Assembly: GCF_047496725.1 (NCBI RefSeq)
Contig: NC_132983.1
Location: 1,573,501 to 1,637,500 of the forward strand
Direction: 5' to 3'
Source of the DNA: Anoplolepis gracilipes
Lineage: Eukaryota > Arthropoda > Insecta > Hymenoptera > Formicidae
Length of the DNA: 64,000 nucleotides
The notes below the pieces were generated by a model. The model saw nothing but the letters and a program-made list of their open reading frames with translations, was not told the DNA's origin and made no database searches. The position numbers and the translations under genes are program-made. Below, in pieces: positions 59,201 to 64,000 of this stretch (its first letter is position 1; each line of letters begins with the position of its first letter).

Positions 59201-61510
59201 TAAGGACCTAGACGACGACAAGTACTGCGAATCGTCTTTTAAGTTGTTCGATATCAAACGCGAAGAGACGCCTTTCAACGAACTGGACACTAAGCCCAAT
59301 ATCAAATTGGAACAGATTCCCAAAGATGACGCGAAAGAGTCGATTAAGGAGGATACAAACGAGGAGGTTTCGAAGGAGGTCTCTAAGACGGAACAATCGT
59401 CCGTCTTCACCGCTTTGTCCGAGGAGTCTATTTTCGAATCGGCCTCTTCGAACGCGGAGTCTGTCTCGGATCCTCCCAAGATCTTCCACTCGATTCCGCC
59501 GTTGAGCGAACGCATTCGCAAGAAGGATCCGACGGTCACGCCGAAAACGCCTAAGATGGACTTTGATGCGGCCATTATAGAGTCCACAATAAATCTGAAC
59601 ACAGAGAAAGAATCGACGAACGGCGAGGAGAAGTCGATGCTGTCGACCGCGTTGCGCGAACTCTTGGAAGCAAAACTGGACGAGCCTGAAGTAATAAAAA
59701 ATGACATTCATAACGAGATTAGCGCGTCGCAAGTAGCTCAACCAAAATCAGACATCTCCCCTGAACGTAGCCTAGACACGGTACAAGACTCGGCCACGAC
59801 CCAAGAAGCCCCGAAGCCAGAAGAGGCTCCTGTCAAGGAGGAGGAAACCAAACCCAAGGAAATAAAACGATTGAAAGATCCGAGGACCGTTGTACCCAAT
59901 AACATGCCTGCACCGCCGGCCTTTAAACCGGACGCTCTTCCTCCTGTCAAGCGCAAGGTTAGAACGGTAGGACTGTAGTAAGATTTTTTTATGTTGCTAA
60001 GACGGTAGTGTGTCCCAAAATTTTATATTTATATATTTTTTGTGTGTAAAACTAAATAAGTTTCTTGGCTCGCTTCATCCTTACTTTTGCCTTTTTAAAT
60101 TGATGGTTCATCCGTGATAAAAAATGACGAGCATGTTATAAGAAAATGTTTCCATTTCCTTGTCCAGTTATCCATATCGGAATATCGCAAACGCAAGCAA
60201 CAATCGTCCGGAGGGACCGGAGCCGAACCGGAATCATCGAAGGACGATTCCACTGCGGACAAAAGCGGAGCGCGAGGTAGATCGGATAGCACCAGCAGCG
60301 GCACCTCTTCGCTCAGTTCTGACGAGGAGGGTACCAAAGCATCAGCTGCGCTGGATTTACCTGGTGCTACCACGTTAACGCTCTTCCCAAACGCCACTAA
60401 TGAAAACGATGAAAAGAAAGGTAATCCAAATACTTATCCAGCATGCAAGCTTTATTAATCGATAAAGAGAAGGAGAGAGAGAGAGAGTATATAAATGATT
60501 TTTACAGGATTAGGTAACATTTCTCGCAAAAATTTTTACATCTAAAATATACAATCACGATTATTATAAATTCCCATGGTATTCTCCTGCTTTTACGTTA
60601 ACGCGATTAAATGGATTAATATTCGAATCAGGTGGAGAGGAGGGTACGATTGGTTGGTCCGCGGCCCCGACTCTAGTAGAACGTCAACGAGAAAATCTCA
60701 CCGAGCGATTAAAACGCGAATTCGGATTGTTTCTCAGTGACGACGAAGAGGAGAGAGCTCGTAAGCATGGTACGCATCGAGTTATAATTCAGCATATTTA
60801 AAAAAATATGTGTATATGCGATTAAAAGAGAATATAATAATAGAGAAGGATTTAGGGAATTTCTATTTCGCAACCTTTGAAAAAACTGATGACAATGTTA
60901 TTGTAAAATTAAACTAGTTCTTGTATTAATTCTATTATTTCTCTGGATTTTAGGTTTGACAGCTGAGGCGATACTGAAGGCGCACAAATCTCCGCCTCCG
61001 AATCTGGTCCCCAGCACATCGCCGGGATACCCTGGATTGCAACAACTACCACCTCAACCGTATATACCACCACCCGGCTCCGCGTCCATTCACTATCCCC
61101 AGTTCCAGAGCAAACCCGGTTCGGTGCAGTATCCGAACTTTGTGATACCCCCGCAGACCACCACGACTCAACAACCGATATACGGCACCGCTGTGCCATC
61201 GCAAGCGGGTGGAGCTGCCAGCAAACAAGTGCAACAGCAATTTTTGGTACCTCAAGCGGCCCAAGCGCCACCGGGTTCCAATCCGTATCCACCGCCGCAA
61301 TTCGTGCCGCCGCCGCCGCCGTCGGCGGCGACGGCGACGTCAACGGCGACAGCGGCGTCGACGGCGTCGACGGCGACCGCGGCAACGACAGTGCCCAAGT
61401 TCTCGTCGACGACGCCACCGCCACCGGGCAACCAAGTGTACCCTTCCGTCGCATCCTCGGGACAGTCGCAAAAACCATTTTTCAATCATCCAGCACCGCC
61501 GAGATCGTAA
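50277..61510 (+). CDS. upSET: UpSET / KMT2E-SETD5 family PHD-SET chromatin regulator
   Basis: Exons are 50274-52883 (internal intron discussed below), 52969-53053, 53203-53359, 53476-53620, 53786-53833, 54106-54805, 55102-55592, 56678-58247, 58362-59957, 60168-60420, 60632-60769 and 60954-61510. All junctions agree in phase, for roughly 2700 residues. The order is a Gln/Ser/Thr-rich N-terminus, VLQDHNYGAPPPRTPPPPP, an acidic stretch, a PHD finger (CICDFEHDDGYMICCDRC, then HVDCMGID and YLCERC), polyQ, then a SET domain from VELRGKYML to ITIKHE with post-SET cysteines. Long disordered tails follow, with LSISEYRKRKQQ near the end. The SET core reads RRSCKPN instead of NHSCxPN and lacks the catalytic Tyr motif, as in MLL5/KMT2E. 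It is therefore probably not a methyltransferase; fly UpSET works with the Rpd3/Sin3 deacetylase. ATG 50277 is in a different frame from the main body. A GTAAGG donor at 50320 with an acceptor ending near 50490-50524 would restore it. Confidence 0.88.
55880..56345 (-). pseudogene. Decayed Tc1/mariner-type transposase in a UpSET intron
   Basis: Read on the minus strand, the intron between the SET exon and the next one gives FFSKNDKCLSLEKHGEE, then GGNIMV-stop-RHFSRAGNLVKNDG and LMTADVYIEIIN. After a break comes QFPDLNLIENV-stop-AILDNKID. These match the layout of Tc1-like transposases, where GGGSVMVWG, the F-x-G-PL-x-x-I-x-G-x-M region and SPDLNPIENLW occur in this order. The stops and shifts show it is dead. 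Only the C-terminal half is visible and no terminal repeats were found. Confidence 0.75.
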
Positions 61511-61708
61511 CCGACAGACAAGGGTAGGATTGTTTAAGCCAAGTTTATCCAAATTTATATCATTTCACGTTCGGGAGTGATGTCTTTTGCGAGCCGTCGA
61601 ACCCGCTTGCACTCTCCTGTTTCCACGATTGTTTTTTTCTCAGAAAAGGAAAAATACAAATTCGTGCTAAATATTTTCAACGCTGACAGTTGACGTTCTC
61701 ACTTGCTG

Positions 61709-61750
<42 letters not shown>

Positions 61751-61752
61751 AT

Positions 61753-62264
61753 ACAGGGTGTCCCCGAATTGGCGGATCAACTCTCGTGGGTAGATAGAGC
61801 GTGTTAAACTGAAGAGAAAAATCTTATATCATTTTGCTAAATTCGCAATAATTAATGAGATATAAATTAATAAAGATCGGCCAATACGTGCCAGGATAAG
61901 CGTGCGGCGCGAAGAAGTCTCCTACTTATTACTTGATACTAGGCGCGCGGCGAGACAGTAGGCGAAGCGCTCTACAAAGGACGTACAAAGGGCGTACTGA
62001 AAGAGACATGTACAGTGCGCTCTGCGTTTATATCTTGCGGCGCGCCTAGTATCAACTAACAACTGGCAACCAACTAGCACCAAGTAACAACTGGGAGGTT
62101 TCTTCGTGCCGCGCGCTTATACTGGCACGGATTGGCCAATTTTTATTAATTTATATCTCATTAATTATGCGAATTTAACAAAATAATATAAGATTTTTTT
62201 CTTCAGTTTAACACGCTCTATCTACCCACGAGAGTTAATCCGCCAATTCGGGGACACCCTGTAT
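61753..62264. mobile_element. MITE with ~190-bp inverted arms in the UpSET 3' region
   Basis: The left end tacagggtgtccccgaattg and the reverse complement of the right end are identical for the first 20 bases. They stay nearly identical for about 190 (ggcggat, aactctcgtgggtagatag, cgtgttaaactgaaga). An inner inverted pair (atactaggcgcgcgg and cggcgcgcctagtat) makes the element palindromic almost end to end. It sits in a TA tract, consistent with TA target duplication. There is no coding frame. Confidence 0.85.
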
Positions 62265-62916
62265 ATGTATATATATATATATATATATGTGTATATATAT
62301 ATATATATACATATACATGTGTATCATTTCGCGTGTGTATGAAGGAAGGACAGAGGCGTAAAAATAATGCGCGTATATGTAGGGAATTCCGAGAGTTTCG
62401 CTAAATAATTAGGCGGAGGAGAAACTCCGCGGAGTTTAGTTTGCCGCCGATCGCTTCTAGAATCGTCGCGCACATATTTAAAAAGTTTAATCAATAGACG
62501 TTAATTTGATGGTTCTTCTCTCAAAATATTCCACGGAATTCGCGCGGTGGCCTAAAGGTGATAAGCTGAGCATATTTCGAGGATATATAGCGACGCGCAT
62601 TTTAAGTAGCATATATCTAGAGTATCCGGTAACTCTCTTTGACGGCCAAAAGTGTATTCTATAAGAACGGCGTACACTTTTTATACCGGCGAAATGCGGT
62701 GCCCTAAAATGTTTATATATAGTCAGCGTAGTCTATACACATACACACACACACACACAAAAACACAATTTTGATAAGATTAAAGTTGGAGGCGCGAATA
62801 GGATCGACATTTCGGTTATCGCGATATATCCTTTTTAAGAACAGTTATCATTACATACAGTGTGCACATCCTGCATCATTCAACTTATCTCTGTATATTT
62901 ATATGCACATATATAC

Positions 62917-62964
<48 letters not shown>

Positions 62965-63198
62965 ATGTATAAAAATTGCATAATATTAACAATATATGAA
63001 GTTATATATATATATTTAACGAAGCTACATTTAGACTAGTCCGTAGAAAGGCAATTACTCTCTAATCTCAACACAAATTATTCTAATAGATAAGCAAGAC
63101 GATACTATGTTGTGCAGATTTTTGATGTAGGAAAGGCAAAAAAGGGACGTGGAATTCTCTATATTTTATATTTCACTGTAAAATGATAGATTATTTAT

Positions 63199-63204
63199 AA
63201 TAAA
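63199..63204 (+). terminator. Candidate poly(A) signal of UpSET
   Basis: A canonical AATAAA lies 1.7 kb after the UpSET stop codon, followed by mixed sequence. Earlier signals could be used instead. Confidence 0.35.
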
Positions 63205-63240
63205 GATTAAATGTTGAAATTTAAGAGCTTGAGTTCTATT

Positions 63241-64000
63241 TTGGAAATTTGTAAGTCACGCTAATTTGTTTATTTTTTCATACGCAGGGTGACGCGTTAT
63301 CGATACAAGCAACGTTTTCTTTCTTTTAACATATTTTATTTTATTTAAATACATTATTATTTATCTTTAAATCCACTTATATCGGGACCGATTAATGTTG
63401 TAAAGAGATATTATAGACGGTTACTATTATAAATTGTACAATGTGACTATGCATTTTGTTTCTCGTTGATGCTTTAAGTGATGCGGAATATATTTTTAGT
63501 TAAAAAAATAGCGAAAAAAAGCGAAATGTTTTACTTATGGATTCTTTTTTTTTTTTTTTTTTTTCTTTTTTTAATAAATCAATCATCTCTATTCGCTCAC
63601 ACTCAACATTCATTCAAGTACAAAACTTACTAAGCGATAAAAGAAAAAGTGTATTAAAAAAATATAGAGAGATAAATTGCGATAAATTAAATGCAGAAAA
63701 AGAATTTAGAAAAAGAGAGAAAATTAGGCTATTTTGTAACTAGAAAAAAAATTCTTTTTCTTATTTAGTTCAAGAAAAAAAAATACTATTGTTAGTGAAA
63801 ATGTGTGTATTTTTTTTCTTTTTTGCGTGAAAAACTGCGGGCCCATTGATTTTGCGCGATATCGTTAAGATATTTATAACTGAATCGTAATCACAAATGA
63901 CGACAAACGATCGCTTTTAAACTTGAAACTACATTCTACCAATCTTCTAGTTCCAACATCGACCCGGTGTACACGAGTGTAATTGAAATTATATATATAT
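63241..64000. other. Intergenic DNA at the window's right edge
   Basis: A T-rich run at 63543-63572, A-rich stretches and no recognisable exon or RNA gene. A 68-codon open frame from 63537 is low-complexity at its start and not recognised. Confidence 0.5.

Larger units (their letters stand above)
61511..63240 (+). other. Probable 3' UTR of UpSET
   Basis: The UpSET stop codon is at 61508-61510. The next good poly(A) signal I see is AATAAA at 63199-63204. Between them are TA/TG microsatellites and a 512-bp MITE, but no exon. The end of the transcript is inferred. Confidence 0.45.

Noticed and set aside
1..64000. tRNA, rRNA and spliceosomal RNA genes
   Set aside because: I looked for A/B-box and conserved snRNA words and saw none convincing. 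A tRNAscan or Infernal run would be decisive.

Overview
The window looks like nuclear DNA of an insect, most likely a hymenopteran and plausibly an ant. The reasons are intron-rich genes with animal-type splice sites, a very AT-rich background broken by CpG-rich promoter islands, many microsatellites and MITE-like elements, and insect-type orthologues. The species call is inference; no database was searched.

Layout. 1-3.3 kb: an inverted, frameshifted copy pair of a coiled-coil gene around a palindromic 115-bp tandem repeat, then an unexplained GC-rich patch. 3.3-18 kb: a tandem duplication carrying two intact secreted regucalcin (SMP-30) genes on the minus strand (4568-8098 and 14275-17529), with an orphan unit junction near 10.2-11 kb and several MITEs. 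18.3-21.4 kb: CpG-rich promoter and the complete 8-exon Sec61 alpha gene on the plus strand. 23.2-26.9 kb: a complete 11-exon Integrator subunit 5 gene on the minus strand, convergent with Sec61 alpha. 27.5-27.8 kb: a small MANBAL/anon-73B1 (UPF0239) membrane-protein gene on the minus strand. 28.5-29.8 kb: a CpG-rich island placed to serve MANBAL leftwards and the next gene rightwards.

29.8-50.3 kb holds no convincing gene. I read it as the 20-kb first intron of a PHD-SET chromatin regulator (UpSET / KMT2E-SETD5 family) whose main exons run from 50.3 to 61.5 kb. The intron is full of dispersed repeats: five copies of one ~500-bp element, a 175-bp satellite array, a long-TIR MITE and GA/CT tracts. 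It also has short CpG-rich islands with recognisable transcription-factor motifs. The 3' UTR probably reaches about 63.2 kb and contains a MITE with long inverted arms.

The genes are not a shared pathway. Sec61 alpha (ER translocon), IntS5 (RNA polymerase II and snRNA processing), MANBAL (small membrane protein) and UpSET (chromatin) are single-copy housekeeping genes. The regucalcin pair is the lineage-specific part. I found no clearly new biological system. The strongest observations are a sharply bounded gene-conversion tract between the regucalcin paralogues, the palindromic repeat at 0.5-0.9 kb, a probable GC-AG intron in IntS5, a degenerate SET active site with a 5' end that needs a small intron to stay in frame, and long inverted-repeat elements in transcribed regions.
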